Source of the DNA: an uncultured Alphaproteobacteria bacterium
GTDB taxonomy: Bacteria > Pseudomonadota > Alphaproteobacteria > CAAGCB01 > CAG-977
Reading direction: 5' to 3'
DNA length: 59,005 nucleotides
Assembly (NCBI GenBank): GCA_944393745.1
Contig: CALYBD010000011.1
Coordinates: 1-59,005, forward strand
The notes beneath the pieces were generated by a model that was given only the letters and a program-made list of their open reading frames with translations, did not search any database and was not told the DNA's origin. The position numbers and the translations under genes are program-made. Positions 12,750 through 22,661 of this stretch are shown piece by piece; position 1 is the first letter of the stretch, and each line of letters begins with the position of its first letter.

Positions 12750-13847
12750 ATGTCCGTTTTGGCTCAGGCGTTTGAACATTCTTCTGCCGATAAATCCGTC
12801 AAATCAATGCTGGGAACAATTTTTTCCCTGCCTGCTTTAATTAAGACCTATTCCGACGAAAAACCGGCTGTCCCCTTAAAATTAAACGGATCAAATATTG
12901 AAAAACGACGCCTGACGCATTTAATTAACACTCTGGCGCAGTCTTCGTTGGGAAAAGAATTATTGGAAAATGCCGCCAAAGAAGGCTATACGCTCGGTTT
13001 TGAATATATGCCGGACGCCTACGGATATTGCGCCCGTGATGATAAAACAAAACATATTGCCCTTAATCCTTTATGCGGCGACAGCTCGTTGATAACGACT
13101 CTGGCTCATGAATCGCGCCACGCCATGCAATATTCACGCGGACTGCCTTTTGAGTTTTTGCAGTATAATATCGCAACAGAAGCAAAAATGTGGCGCGCTG
13201 CCGAAGCCGATGCCGAAGCTTCTGCTGCCTTTTGCGCTTTGGAGCTTCGCGCTTTAACGGGAAAAACGGCTGCCTGGAATAAATTTTCGGAAAAAACACC
13301 CAAAACAAAAAAGGCCATGAAAAAAATTCTGTCCGGTTCGGAAAGCGTTCGCCAACTGCGGGCCAAACAGGACGTGATTATGCAAACGGCTTTTAAATCC
13401 TGGTTTGAAAATACACCGATAGTGGATCTTTATGAAAAAGGGTATCTGTATTCGCAGCTGTCACGCATGACCCGTAAATCGGAAAAAGATCGCGCCGAAG
13501 ATTACAAAAAATACCCGATGAACAAGGCTTTGACATCGGCGCAAATTGTTCAAAAATATTGCCGCACCGCAGAAGGCGCCTGTTATTTCGAAAACGATCC
13601 GAACATCTTGGATACTCAACAGGAAATGAGCGGCATTACAGACGATACACGCCGCATTGCGGATAAATTTTTTCAACTGCGACAAAAAGAAACCGGGCAA
13701 GCGCCCGATACCAGTTACGAAAATCTGCCTTCTCGTTTTCGTTTATCCGGCTTATCTTTAAGCGAATATCAAAGAAACGGCTCGTTAAGTCTGTCTCAAA
13801 CAGCGGCAATGCAGATCATGCGTCATCGTCTGCGGGACAGAGGCTGA
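12750..13847 (+). CDS. Putative zinc metallopeptidase (DUF6782-like)
   Basis: A 365-residue protein of unknown role. TTLAHESRHAMQ carries an HExxH motif (residues 120-124) that would bind zinc, with the acidic stretch WRAAEADAEASAAF about 30 residues later as a candidate source of the third ligand. No signal peptide is seen, so it is probably cytoplasmic. It resembles the DUF6782 putative metallopeptidases of alphaproteobacteria; that family name comes from memory of its general look. The start is ATG 12750, with CGGGAG about 11 nt upstream; an in-frame start 45 nt earlier lacks a ribosome site. The ankyrin gene follows after 37 nt and may be co-transcribed. Confidence 0.7.
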   Translation: MSVLAQAFEHSSADKSVKSMLGTIFSLPALIKTYSDEKPAVPLKLNGSNIEKRRLTHLINTLAQSSLGKELLENAAKEGYTLGFEYMPDAYGYCARDDKTKHIALNPLCGDSSLITTLAHESRHAMQYSRGLPFEFLQYNIATEAKMWRAAEADAEASAAFCALELRALTGKTAAWNKFSEKTPKTKKAMKKILSGSESVRQLRAKQDVIMQTAFKSWFENTPIVDLYEKGYLYSQLSRMTRKSEKDRAEDYKKYPMNKALTSAQIVQKYCRTAEGACYFENDPNILDTQQEMSGITDDTRRIADKFFQLRQKETGQAPDTSYENLPSRFRLSGLSLSEYQRNGSLSLSQTAAMQIMRHRLRDRG

Positions 13848-13884
13848 TTTTATTTTCGCCTGTATCTTCAAAAGGTTGCCTGAC

Positions 13885-14295
13885 ATGTCTTTTCAACAAC
13901 AATTCAAAGATTTGATCCGAAAAACGAACTGCACGCCGACAGAATTATCCGCCGTTATTGATACAATTTTACAAAACAATGCCGATCCGGCTGTTTTGTT
14001 GTTTATGGCGGTTGAAGCCGATCATCTGCCTGCCGTGAAATATCTGATGGAAAACGGTGCCGATCCGTCCGCAATCGTTGTTGATAACCACAATGCCGTT
14101 TCTTTGGCAATTGATCAGGATAAATGGGAAATTGTCGAATATTTCCTCAGCAAAGATTTTAACCGCAGCATGATTTTTGCCGGCATAGAATACCTCAGCC
14201 CGCTGATGATTGATTATCTGGAAAGCAAATATGTCAAAGTGCCGCACGAATTAAAATCAGACGACGATCTGGATTGGGTTAATCAAATAAATTAA
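13885..14295 (+). CDS. Small ankyrin-repeat protein
   Basis: A 136-residue cytoplasmic protein. One clear ankyrin repeat is visible (AVEADHLPAVKYLMENGADPSAIVVDNHNAVSLAID) with a second weaker one (DKWEIVEYFLSKDFNRSMIF). Ankyrin repeats bind other proteins; the partner is unknown, and the upstream metallopeptidase is a candidate from position only. The start is ATG 13885, with AAAGG 9 nt upstream. Confidence 0.75.
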   Translation: MSFQQQFKDLIRKTNCTPTELSAVIDTILQNNADPAVLLFMAVEADHLPAVKYLMENGADPSAIVVDNHNAVSLAIDQDKWEIVEYFLSKDFNRSMIFAGIEYLSPLMIDYLESKYVKVPHELKSDDDLDWVNQIN

Positions 14296-14330
14296 TTTTT
14301 TATTCATTATCAATAAATTATATACATTTT

Positions 14331-14746
14331 TTAAACTGTCGCTTTAACAGCGTTTTTTCGATAAAACACAATCCCTGAATTCAGGCAGAATTGTTTTATT
14401 TCTCCCGGTGATAAATTCCGAAATACGGTCGCAACAAAAAAAACATAAGATACCCCGTTATTGTCAAACGGCCTTGGATTATTGGCCCTCGACACAAAGG
14501 GAATACCGCGGCACTTGTATTCAACGGCGGAATTCAGCCTGAAATCACGGATATCCCCGACATCTGATTACTGATCAATGCAATTTCCAATGGTATTTTT
14601 TGTTCCGGCGGCCGGATCGTATAATTTCTCTGCCGGCAAGCTGCCAGCCCGGGCAAATTTCTGAGATTAGAATATTCCCCGAACGAAATACCCTTTTTTC
14701 TTTGCAGGAAACAGGAACAGAAAAAGATAAAAAACATCTTTTTCAT
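14331..14746 (-). pseudogene. Small secreted protein gene broken by a frameshift
   Basis: The first frame (14534-14746) starts MKKMFFIFFCSCFLQ, like a signal peptide, and runs to SNQMSGISVISG. A second frame overlaps its end and continues protein-like to 14331: SDVGDIRDFRLNSAVEYK, then GIPFVSRANNPRPFDNNGVS and FRNLSPGEIKQFCLNSGI. Joining the two in the overlap gives about 135 residues of one plausible exported protein, so a one- or two-base indel is likely. No family was recognised and there is no clear ribosome site. This region otherwise holds nothing between the ankyrin gene and sufT. Confidence 0.35.
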
Positions 14747-14759
14747 GTTGAGATAGAAA

Positions 14760-15410
14760 CTAGAACAAATTTAAAGCATATTTGGCTTCATCTGTCATTT
14801 TATCAATCGTCCAGGCGGGTTCCCAGACTAATTTTACAGTTACTTTCCCTACGCCGTCCAGTTTTGAAACAGCTTCGGCGACCTGTTTCGGCATTAACCC
14901 CGCAACGGGACAAGACGGCGCCGTCACGGTCATATCGATTTCGACGTCCCCGTTTTCCAGCTGATCCAACCTGTAGATCAGTCCCAGATCATATACATTT
15001 AACATCAACTCGGGATCTTCGACCGATCGGATCGCTTCAATGATTTGGTCAACGGTCGATTGTTCCGCCCCTTCGGGCAAAGGTACCCCTTCGGTAACAA
15101 CATATTCGTCACCGAAATTAATCAGCGGAGCGTCCGGCAGATTACCGCCCCACAGCAAACTTTCAAAATCTTTAAAATCTTCGGCAGACAGACCGTTTAA
15201 TTGAGGTTCTGCGGGCATGTCTTCATCGTTTTTTTGGTCTTGCGTTGCCGCAGCATAAGAAGCGGAAGATAAAGGAATTTCAATACTGCCTGTAAAATGT
15301 TCCAGTTTTTTCAGTTCTTCTTCGGGGATCATCGGCGGTAAATTCCGGACAGTTTCCGATTTTTCAGAAGCTGCCTGCTCTGTCTGATCAGAAAATTTTT
15401 TTTCTTCCAT
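14760..15410 (-). CDS. sufT: SufT/MIP18-family Fe-S assembly factor
   Basis: Helps maturation of Fe-S proteins. The C-terminal MIP18 (DUF59) domain covers about residues 115-216 and includes IIEAIRSVEDPELMLNVYDLGLIY, DMTVTAPSCPVAG with the conserved cysteine, and VKLVWEPAWTIDKMTDEAK. The N-terminal 110 residues are acidic and low in complexity. The protein is 216 residues from ATG 15410, which has GGTGGAG upstream. It is the last gene of the suf cluster, 107 nt after sufS, and the gap may hold its own promoter. Confidence 0.88.
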   Translation of the reverse strand: MEEKKFSDQTEQAASEKSETVRNLPPMIPEEELKKLEHFTGSIEIPLSSASYAAATQDQKNDEDMPAEPQLNGLSAEDFKDFESLLWGGNLPDAPLINFGDEYVVTEGVPLPEGAEQSTVDQIIEAIRSVEDPELMLNVYDLGLIYRLDQLENGDVEIDMTVTAPSCPVAGLMPKQVAEAVSKLDGVGKVTVKLVWEPAWTIDKMTDEAKYALNLF

Positions 15411-15517
15411 TCTTTCATCTCCACCAAAAAAGAACGCTTCAAAATATATGCAACGCTTTTTGTTGATTTGCAATGCTTATCTTATTAAAGTGATTTTTTT
15501 AGTGTTATTCGGCAAAA

Positions 15518-16735
15518 TTATGCAAAAAAACGTTTTGCCTTGTCCAAAGCCCTGATAAACCCTTCAATATCGTTATCGGTATTATATACCCCCAACGAAG
15601 CCCGGACGGAAACGGAAACACCGAAACGTTCATGCAACGGCTGCGCACAATGATGTCCCGTTCGAACGGCCACACCTTCCTGATCCAACACCATGGAAAG
15701 ATCCTGGGGGTGGGCAAAATCCGTCACAAAGCTGACAACGGCGGCTTTGTGATCCGAGGTCCCGATAATTCTGACGCCCTGAATTTCTCCGACGGCTTGT
15801 TGCAGTTTGCGGCATAAAGCACGTTCATGCGCATCAATTTCGTTCATGCCGATTTGATTGACATAATCAATGGCGTGCCCCAATCCGACAGCCTGCATAA
15901 TTGCCGGCGTTCCGGCTTCAAAACGCGCAGGCGGTTCTGCCCAGACGCTTTTTTCAAAAGAAACACTTTTTATCATGTCCCCGCCGCCTTCAAACGGGGG
16001 CATTTGTTCCAACAAAGCCAGCTTTCCGTATAAAACGCCGATCCCCGTCGGGCCATAAAGCTTATGGCCGGAAAAAGCATAAAAATCGCAATCAATATCC
16101 TGCATATCAACCGGCATATGCGTCGCCGCCTGACAGCCGTCAATCAAAACAACGGCCCCCGCTTTGTGTGCGGATCGGATGATTTCTTTAACCGGGAAAA
16201 TCGTTCCCAAAACATTGGAAACATGCAATACGGAAACCAGCTTTGTTTTTTCATTCAACAGATCCAGATATTTTTCAAAAATAAAATCGCCTTTGTCGTC
16301 AACGGGAACGACTTTAATTTTAAAACCGATTCTTTGCTGTAAAATCTGCCACGGCACAATATTGGAATGATGTTCCGCCTGCGACAAAATGATCTCGTCG
16401 CCGGCTTTTAAATTCGCCGCCCCCCATGTATAAGCGACCAGATTGATCGAATCCGTCGCCCCGCGCGTAAAGATAATTTCTTTATCACTGGCCGCATTGA
16501 TAAAACGGCGCACTTTTTGACGAGCATGTTCAAAATTCAAGGTTGCTTTTTCGGATAAATCATAAATACCGCGGTGTACGTTTGCATATTCGTTTAAATA
16601 TTCTTCCCGCACAGATTCCAACACGCACAACGGTTTTTGAGCCGATGCGGCGCTGTCCAAAAAAATCAACGGTTTTCCGTGCACCGTTAAAGACAAAGCC
16701 GGAAAATCCGATCTGATTTTTTCAACGTCAAACAT
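15518..16735 (-). CDS. sufS: Cysteine desulfurase SufS
   Basis: PLP enzyme that takes sulfur from cysteine for Fe-S cluster assembly. It has 405 residues. Seen are FTRGATDSINLVAYTWG, ILSQAEHHSNIVPWQ, the PLP lysine in FSGHKLYGPTGIG (about 224), and the active-site cysteine in VRTGHHCAQPLHERFG (about 363), which fit the group II SufS type. It overlaps sufD by 8 nt, indicating translational coupling. No sufE or sufU lies in the window. Confidence 0.96.
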   Translation of the reverse strand: MFDVEKIRSDFPALSLTVHGKPLIFLDSAASAQKPLCVLESVREEYLNEYANVHRGIYDLSEKATLNFEHARQKVRRFINAASDKEIIFTRGATDSINLVAYTWGAANLKAGDEIILSQAEHHSNIVPWQILQQRIGFKIKVVPVDDKGDFIFEKYLDLLNEKTKLVSVLHVSNVLGTIFPVKEIIRSAHKAGAVVLIDGCQAATHMPVDMQDIDCDFYAFSGHKLYGPTGIGVLYGKLALLEQMPPFEGGGDMIKSVSFEKSVWAEPPARFEAGTPAIMQAVGLGHAIDYVNQIGMNEIDAHERALCRKLQQAVGEIQGVRIIGTSDHKAAVVSFVTDFAHPQDLSMVLDQEGVAVRTGHHCAQPLHERFGVSVSVRASLGVYNTDNDIEGFIRALDKAKRFFA

Positions 16736-17456
16736 TATTCTTCAATCCTTCAATTGCCGACTGCTTAAATTCTTCCCGGATTTTTTCGTCCGCAATGGTG
16801 TCCAGCACTTCATTTAAAAAAGCCGTCGTCAGCAAATTCCGCGCCTGGCTTTCATCAATGCCCCGGGTTTTCAGATAAAACAGCTGATCCGGGTCTAACG
16901 TCCCGATTGCCGAGCCATGCGCACATTTAACATCATCGGCATAAATTTCCAGTCGGGGAACGGCTTTGACCGAAGCGTCGGAACTAAGCAACAACGCCCG
17001 GTGCTGTTGAGCACCGTCAATTTCCTTTTTGTCATACGGAATAAAGATACCGCCTTCAAACACGGCTTGCCCCTGCCCGCCGACAGCGCCTTTGACCAAC
17101 TGGCGCGAAACGGTTTTATCGGCATTATGACGAACATCTGAACGAATAATCGTTTGTTGATCCGCCGTCAAAACATAAACGACATCGCTGCGACACGTTG
17201 CTCCCCTGCCCGTTAAATCAAAAGAAAACGTCAGATTTCCGTTTCCCCGATGCAACGTAATCAATTCATAGACGGCGTTTTCTTCCAAACGGACGTCCAA
17301 AGAATGATCTAAATCTTCATGCAGCCTGTAATGACGGACATGAGCCCCTTTGCCCACGACAATTTCCGTTTTTTCGGACAGTTGTTTTTCGATAAAGACT
17401 TCCGAACAGCCGGGATCAATCGTCAATAAACGCTGTTTTGAAAGAATCCGCGTCAT
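16728..17456 (-). CDS. sufD: Fe-S cluster scaffold subunit SufD
   Basis: Partner of SufB in the SufBC2D scaffold. It has 242 residues, shorter than many SufD proteins because the N-terminal helical part is reduced. The beta-helix core is recognisable, with DVRHNADKTVSRQLVKGAVGG and IYADDVKCAHGSAIGTLDPDQLFYLKTRGI, where the conserved CAHGS carries the functional histidine. It shares one base with sufC. Confidence 0.93.
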   Translation of the reverse strand: MTRILSKQRLLTIDPGCSEVFIEKQLSEKTEIVVGKGAHVRHYRLHEDLDHSLDVRLEENAVYELITLHRGNGNLTFSFDLTGRGATCRSDVVYVLTADQQTIIRSDVRHNADKTVSRQLVKGAVGGQGQAVFEGGIFIPYDKKEIDGAQQHRALLLSSDASVKAVPRLEIYADDVKCAHGSAIGTLDPDQLFYLKTRGIDESQARNLLTTAFLNEVLDTIADEKIREEFKQSAIEGLKNNV

Positions 17457-18220
17457 TATGCTACAGCCTCTTTTTGAAAAGCGGCATAACCGTTTTGATC
17501 AATTTCGTCCAACAATTCCATACCGCCGTTTGCGACAATGCGTCCGTGCACCAAAACATGGATTTTATCAGGGACAATCTGCTCTTTTAAGAATTTTATA
17601 TTATGAGAAATCACCAAAAACGATCTGTCCGGAGACCGCATAATCTTGACACCGTTACCGGCGACTTTGACGGCATCAACGTCCAAACCGGAATCCATTT
17701 CGTCCAGAATGCAAAAATCAGGTTCAAGCACGGCCATCTGAAACGTTTCCAGGCGCTTTCTTTCCCCTCCGGAAAAACCGACATTGACGGGACGCTTCAA
17801 CATTTCGTCCGATATGCCCAATGCCTGCGCCCGTACTTTTATGCGTTTCATGAAACTGACGGCGTCCAGCTCTTTTTCTCCGGCAGCTTTGCGCCGCGCG
17901 TTTAAGGCATATTTCATAAAGGTCGCCATGGAAACACCCGGCAATTCGATCGGGTGTTGAAAGGCCAGAAAAATACCGGCGCGGGCACGTTCTTCCACAC
18001 TCATTTCCAGCAGATTTTTTTCTTTAAAATCAATAAAACCGCCTGTTACCTTGTAATGTTCATCGCCGCACAAAACGTTTGACAAAGTGCTTTTTCCCGA
18101 ACCGTTCGGCCCCATGATCACGTGAACTTCTCCGGCATTTACGGATAAAGAAAGGCCGTTTAAAATCGGCTTGTCACCGACTTTAACAGTCAAGTCTTTT
18201 ATTTCCAGCCAAGCTGACAT
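17456..18220 (-). CDS. sufC: Fe-S assembly ATPase SufC
   Basis: ABC-type ATPase that drives SufBCD. It has 254 residues with Walker A GPNGSGKST (37-45), Q-loop FLAFQHPIELPGV, signature GFSGGERKR, and Walker B FCILDEMDSGLDVDAV. It lies between sufB and sufD with tight spacing. Confidence 0.97.
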   Translation of the reverse strand: MSAWLEIKDLTVKVGDKPILNGLSLSVNAGEVHVIMGPNGSGKSTLSNVLCGDEHYKVTGGFIDFKEKNLLEMSVEERARAGIFLAFQHPIELPGVSMATFMKYALNARRKAAGEKELDAVSFMKRIKVRAQALGISDEMLKRPVNVGFSGGERKRLETFQMAVLEPDFCILDEMDSGLDVDAVKVAGNGVKIMRSPDRSFLVISHNIKFLKEQIVPDKIHVLVHGRIVANGGMELLDEIDQNGYAAFQKEAVA

Positions 18221-18235
18221 TGTTTTTCTCCTTAT

Positions 18236-19681
18236 TTAACCGACGCTTCCTTCCAAAGTAACGGCAACCAGCCGTGTGGCTTCAACGGCAAACTCCATCG
18301 GCAATTTTTGCATAACGTCTTTGCAAAATCCGTTAACGATCAAAGAAACGGCTTCTTCGGCGTCCAGTCCTCTTTGCCGACAGTAAAACAACTGATCATC
18401 GCTGATTTTAGAGGTTGTCGCTTCGTGTTCGACCGAAGCCGAAGGATTACTGCTGAGCATATACGGTAAAGTATGCGCGCCGCATTGAGAACCGATCAAC
18501 AAGCTGTCGCATTGCGAAAAATTACGCGCATTGTCGGCGTTTTTGCCCATTTTAACCAAGCCGCGATACGTGTTTTGCGATTTTCCGGCAGAAATCCCCT
18601 TTGATATAATTGTAGAAGACGTGTTTTTCCCGATATGAATCATCTTTGTTCCCGTATCGGCCTGTTGATAATTGTTTGTAATCGCTACGGAATAAAACTC
18701 GCCGACCGAATTGTCCCCCATCAAAACGCATGACGGATATTTCCATGTCACCGCCGATCCCGTTTCAACCTGCGTCCAGGACAGCTTGGCATTAACGCCT
18801 TTGCACAATCCCCGTTTGGTCACAAAATTATAAATACCGCCCTTTCCGTCTTTATCGCCCGGATACCAGTTCTGAACGGTGGAATATTTGACTTCGGCAT
18901 TATCCATAACAATAATTTCGACAATGGCGGCATGCAGCTGGTTTTCATCACGCTGCGGAGCGGTGCAGCCTTCCAGATAACTGACATAGGAATTATCATC
19001 GGCAATAATCATTGTCCGTTCAAACTGTCCCGATTTTTTGGTGTTAATGCGGAAATACGTTGACAATTCCATCGGGCAGCGGATTCCTTTGGGAATATAC
19101 ACAAACGTTCCGTCCGTAAAGACGGCAGAATTCAGACAGGCAAAGAAATTGTCCGTATACGGCACGACAGAGCCCAGATATTTTCGAACCAGATCGGGGT
19201 GGTTATGAACGGCTTCGGATATGGAACAAAAAATAATCCCCTGACGCGCCAGTTTTTCACGAAAAGTCGTTGCAACGGACACGCTGTCAAAAACGGCATC
19301 AACGGCGACACCGGCCAAAATTTCGCGTTCGTGCAGGGGAACGCCCAGTTTATCATACGTTTTCAGCAATTCCGGATCGACTTCGTCCAGACTTTTCGGC
19401 CCCTTGGACGTTTTCGGCGCCGCATAATAATAAATATCCTGATAATCAATCGGCGGATAAGACACCTTTGCCCACAGGGGTTCTTTCATCGTCAACCAAT
19501 GGCGATAAGCTTTTAATCTGAATTCCAACAGCCATTCCGGTTCGTTTTTTTTGGCCGATATAAAGCGGATAATGTCTTCATTCAGCCCTTTCGGAGCAGT
19601 TTCGGCATCAATTTTTGTTTCGAATCCATAATGGTATGTATCCGAAACAGCGTCCAATGCTGAAATTTTATCCTGCGTCAT
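18236..19681 (-). CDS. sufB: Fe-S cluster scaffold subunit SufB
   Basis: Scaffold on which the nascent Fe-S cluster is built. It has 481 residues. Seen are [50 protein letters not shown], and [23 protein letters not shown] with the conserved glutamate and cysteines near the end. The start is ATG 19681, with GGAGG upstream; an in-frame start 51 nt earlier has no good ribosome site. This is the first gene of sufBCDS-sufT; no iscR or sufR lies next to it. Confidence 0.97.
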   Translation of the reverse strand: MTQDKISALDAVSDTYHYGFETKIDAETAPKGLNEDIIRFISAKKNEPEWLLEFRLKAYRHWLTMKEPLWAKVSYPPIDYQDIYYYAAPKTSKGPKSLDEVDPELLKTYDKLGVPLHEREILAGVAVDAVFDSVSVATTFREKLARQGIIFCSISEAVHNHPDLVRKYLGSVVPYTDNFFACLNSAVFTDGTFVYIPKGIRCPMELSTYFRINTKKSGQFERTMIIADDNSYVSYLEGCTAPQRDENQLHAAIVEIIVMDNAEVKYSTVQNWYPGDKDGKGGIYNFVTKRGLCKGVNAKLSWTQVETGSAVTWKYPSCVLMGDNSVGEFYSVAITNNYQQADTGTKMIHIGKNTSSTIISKGISAGKSQNTYRGLVKMGKNADNARNFSQCDSLLIGSQCGAHTLPYMLSSNPSASVEHEATTSKISDDQLFYCRQRGLDAEEAVSLIVNGFCKDVMQKLPMEFAVEATRLVAVTLEGSVG

Positions 19682-19903
19682 CAATTTTCCTCCACCCGGC
19701 TGAAGATAGCCTAATCCACAGCTTATATACAATCTTTTTTCGCATTTTGCTTTATATAACTTTTAACATAAGAATGAAATACCTCTTTTTAGCTGTGCCT
19801 TTCTGACGGATTTTCCGAAAATATGCCGATTTTTTAAAAACTGTTTGCAGAAGTAAAATAAAAAATGATAAAATTCAATAAGATAAAAACGAAAGGGGGT
19901 TGA

Positions 19904-21043
19904 ATGCCGATATCAACCGTTTTGGCGTCCGAAGCGTTGCCTTTGTCTGAAAAAGCTGCCGCACCGCCATTTTGTCCGGTATCCGTACCGGCTGTTTTAT
20001 GCTGTTTTTTATTTGTGTTTCTGTTGTATTTAATGTGGCGTTTTTCCTGTTGCCGCACTAAAAAAGCCGAATTGAAAAACAAAGTCGTCGAACTGCAAAA
20101 TGCTTTGATTTCCGCGCAAAAAGAACTGGAAGACATGAAAAAAGAAAAACACCGCCAGTTTGATCCTTATTCTTCCCCCAATACCAAAAGCTTATTTCTT
20201 TGCCTGGACAAAGACGGTAATATATTGTCCGTTAACGACTATGCCTGCGAACTTTACGGTTATGACGACAAAAACGAACTGATCGGAAAAAATATTGTCG
20301 GCACAATCGTTCCCACAAAGGATTCTCACGGCCAGACGTTAACGAATCTGGTGGATCGCATCAAAAACAATCCGCGTTTGTACGTTGACAACGAAAACGA
20401 AAACATCTGCAAAGACGGCAGACGAATTTGGGTTTCCTGGACAAACCGGATTATATACGGACCGGACGGCACGCCGGCGGAAATACGTTCTGTCGGCTTT
20501 GACATCACGCCGCGCAAACAGATGGAAGACGAGCTGCGCCAAATGACTGTCATTGATCCCGTAACGGGCGTATTAAACAGACGACAGTTTTTAGACGACG
20601 GCGCCAAAGAAATGAAACGTGCCCGCCGTTATAAACGGGATCTGTCCGTTTTGTTGATGACGATTGACAGATTCGAAGCGTTAAACAGCGAACACGGTTC
20701 GGCATTCGGTGACGAAGCCATCAAGGTTGCCGTAACGGCCTGCCAAAATTCGATCAGAGATTCCGATTATCTGGGCAGACTGGCGGATATTGAATTTGCC
20801 ATTTTGCTGCCGGAAACTTCTTTAGAAGGAGCAAAAATCGTTGCCGAGCGGATTCGTGACGAAGTCATGCGTTCTGATTTAATGGTTGATAAGGTCAAAA
20901 TTGCCGTAACGACCAGCATCAGCATAGCGACCCGCACGGAGACGGACGAAACCATTGATACGGTATTGTTGCGGGCGTTTAACGCGCTGCGTTCCAGCAA
21001 AGAAAGACAAAATAATATTGCCGTAGCAGAATCTCCGGCGTAA
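19904..21043 (+). CDS. Membrane PAS-GGDEF protein with degenerate active site
   Basis: A 379-residue signalling protein. One membrane helix lies near 29-47 (VPAVLCCFLFVFLLYLMWRF). A coiled coil (54-85) and a PAS domain follow (about 94-205, ending IRSVGFDITPRKQMEDELRQM). The C-terminal diguanylate cyclase fold begins VIDPVTGVLNRRQF and keeps the metal aspartate in MTIDRFEALN. The signature GG(D/E)EF is replaced by ADIEF (294-298), so c-di-GMP synthesis is unlikely. It may act as a sensor or by binding another protein. The start is ATG 19904, with AAAGGGGG upstream. It is divergent from sufB. Confidence 0.88.
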   Translation: MPISTVLASEALPLSEKAAAPPFCPVSVPAVLCCFLFVFLLYLMWRFSCCRTKKAELKNKVVELQNALISAQKELEDMKKEKHRQFDPYSSPNTKSLFLCLDKDGNILSVNDYACELYGYDDKNELIGKNIVGTIVPTKDSHGQTLTNLVDRIKNNPRLYVDNENENICKDGRRIWVSWTNRIIYGPDGTPAEIRSVGFDITPRKQMEDELRQMTVIDPVTGVLNRRQFLDDGAKEMKRARRYKRDLSVLLMTIDRFEALNSEHGSAFGDEAIKVAVTACQNSIRDSDYLGRLADIEFAILLPETSLEGAKIVAERIRDEVMRSDLMVDKVKIAVTTSISIATRTETDETIDTVLLRAFNALRSSKERQNNIAVAESPA

Positions 21044-21099
21044 TCTTTAACAAGAAGTACTTTCTTTTAAAAATTCAACTTATAAGGAGACGGCCTTTT

Positions 21100-22227
21100 A
21101 TGAAGTTAGCCATTCCCAAAGAATCCGCCGATGGTGAATTCCGCGTTGCCGCATCGCCCGAAACGGTCAAAAAATTGACACAGGCAGGGATATCCGTTGT
21201 TGTTCAGGCGAACGCCGGCATATCATCTGATATTTCCGACGAACAATTTTTATCAGCCGGCGCCGAGCTGGCCGCCGATTTTCAGACTGCCGTCAGCCAA
21301 GCGGATCTTATATTAAAAATTCAGCCTCCTTCATCGGAAGAAATTAAACTTTTGCCCAAAGGCTGCTGTCTTGTTTGTCTGATGAACGCACGAACGGATC
21401 CTGCCACTTTAAAAGCTGTGGCAAAGGCAGAGATTACCTGTTTTGCCATGGAGCTCCTGCCCCGAATCTCACGGGCGCAAAACATGGACGTTTTATCGTC
21501 TCAGAGCAATCTGGCCGGATATAAGGCTGTTATTGACGCCGTTAATGCCTACAAACGTGCCGTTCCGATGATGATGACCGCGGCGGGAATGATTTCGCCG
21601 GCGCAGGTTCTGGTACTGGGTGCCGGCGTTGCCGGTTTGCAGGCCATTGCGACGGCAAAACGTCTGGGGGCTGTTGTTACGGCCTTTGACGTTCGACCGG
21701 CCGTCAAAGAACAGGTCGAATCTCTGGGGGCAAAATTTTTGGAAATCGAACAAATCGAACAAACGGAAACAACCGGGGGCTATGCCAAAGAACTTGACGA
21801 ACAGTCCAAAAAAAATCAGGAAAAAGCTTTGGCTGCCGTTTTACCAAAAATGGATATGGTGATCACGACGGCTTTGATTCCTGGGAAAAAAGCGCCTGTT
21901 CTGATTACGCAGGATATGCTGAAATCCATGAAAGAAGGCAGTGTCGTTTTCGATCTGGCTGCCGAACAGGGCGGAAACTGTTACGGAACAAGTTACGGAA
22001 AAACAAAAACTCTTTACGGCGTAACGATTTTAGGGCAATCAAACGCGGCTTCCAGATTGAGTGCATCGGCCAGTCCGTTGTTTGCCAAAAACCTTTATAA
22101 TTTCATTGTTCCCCTGATTGACAAAGAATCCGTTCAACTGAAAATCAACTTTGACGATGAAATTTATAAAATGTCCTGCGTTGCCAAAGACGGCAAAGTT
22201 TTATTAAAGGAGAATGCCGATGTCTGA
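21100..22227 (+). CDS. pntAA: NAD(P) transhydrogenase subunit alpha part 1
   Basis: NAD(H)-binding domain I of the proton-translocating transhydrogenase that makes NADPH from NADH using the proton gradient. It has 375 residues with MKLAIPKESADGEFRVAASPETV at the start, RISRAQNMDVLSSQSNLAGYKAV, and the Rossmann motif VLGAGVAGLQAIATAKRLGA. The ATG has AAGGAG upstream. Splitting of alpha into pntAA and pntAB is the alphaproteobacterial form. Confidence 0.97.
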   Translation: MKLAIPKESADGEFRVAASPETVKKLTQAGISVVVQANAGISSDISDEQFLSAGAELAADFQTAVSQADLILKIQPPSSEEIKLLPKGCCLVCLMNARTDPATLKAVAKAEITCFAMELLPRISRAQNMDVLSSQSNLAGYKAVIDAVNAYKRAVPMMMTAAGMISPAQVLVLGAGVAGLQAIATAKRLGAVVTAFDVRPAVKEQVESLGAKFLEIEQIEQTETTGGYAKELDEQSKKNQEKALAAVLPKMDMVITTALIPGKKAPVLITQDMLKSMKEGSVVFDLAAEQGGNCYGTSYGKTKTLYGVTILGQSNAASRLSASASPLFAKNLYNFIVPLIDKESVQLKINFDDEIYKMSCVAKDGKVLLKENADV

Positions 22228-22657
22228 CAAAGCCGTTATTTTATCGGAACAACTTTCAGATGAACTGAGCGCTGTTGCGCAAAGTGTTTCTCAGGCAACA
22301 GATCAATTGGCAAAGGCCCGCCAGCATTTGCATGATTTAACCGAACAGGTTTTGACTGCCGCGCCGGCCGACGGCAATGAATTCGTTTTTTTATTGACGG
22401 TATTTATCCTGGCCTGTTTTGTCGGCTATTACATTATTTGGAAGGTCACGCCTGCCCTTCATTCACCCTTAATGTCCGTAACGAATGCCATTTCTTCGGT
22501 CATTATTGTCGGCGCTTTGATTGCGGCCGGGCCGGAAGAATTCTCCGCAGCGAAATGTCTGGGCTTTTTGGCCGTTTTACTGGCCTCCGTCAACATATTC
22601 GGCGGATTTGCCGTAACAGAACGAATGCTTTCCCTGTTTAAAAAGAAGAAAGGATAA
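22220..22657 (+). CDS. pntAB: NAD(P) transhydrogenase subunit alpha part 2
   Basis: Membrane part of the alpha subunit. It has 145 residues with three or four transmembrane helices: FVFLLTVFILACFVGYYIIW, SVTNAISSVIIVGALIAAG and LGFLAVLLASVNIFGGFAVT. The N-terminal 55 residues form a soluble helical stretch. The ATG at 22220 is preferred over 22214 because AAAGGAG lies 7 nt before it. It overlaps pntAA by 8 nt. Confidence 0.95.
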   Translation: MSDKAVILSEQLSDELSAVAQSVSQATDQLAKARQHLHDLTEQVLTAAPADGNEFVFLLTVFILACFVGYYIIWKVTPALHSPLMSVTNAISSVIIVGALIAAGPEEFSAAKCLGFLAVLLASVNIFGGFAVTERMLSLFKKKKG

Positions 22658-22661
22658 AAAC

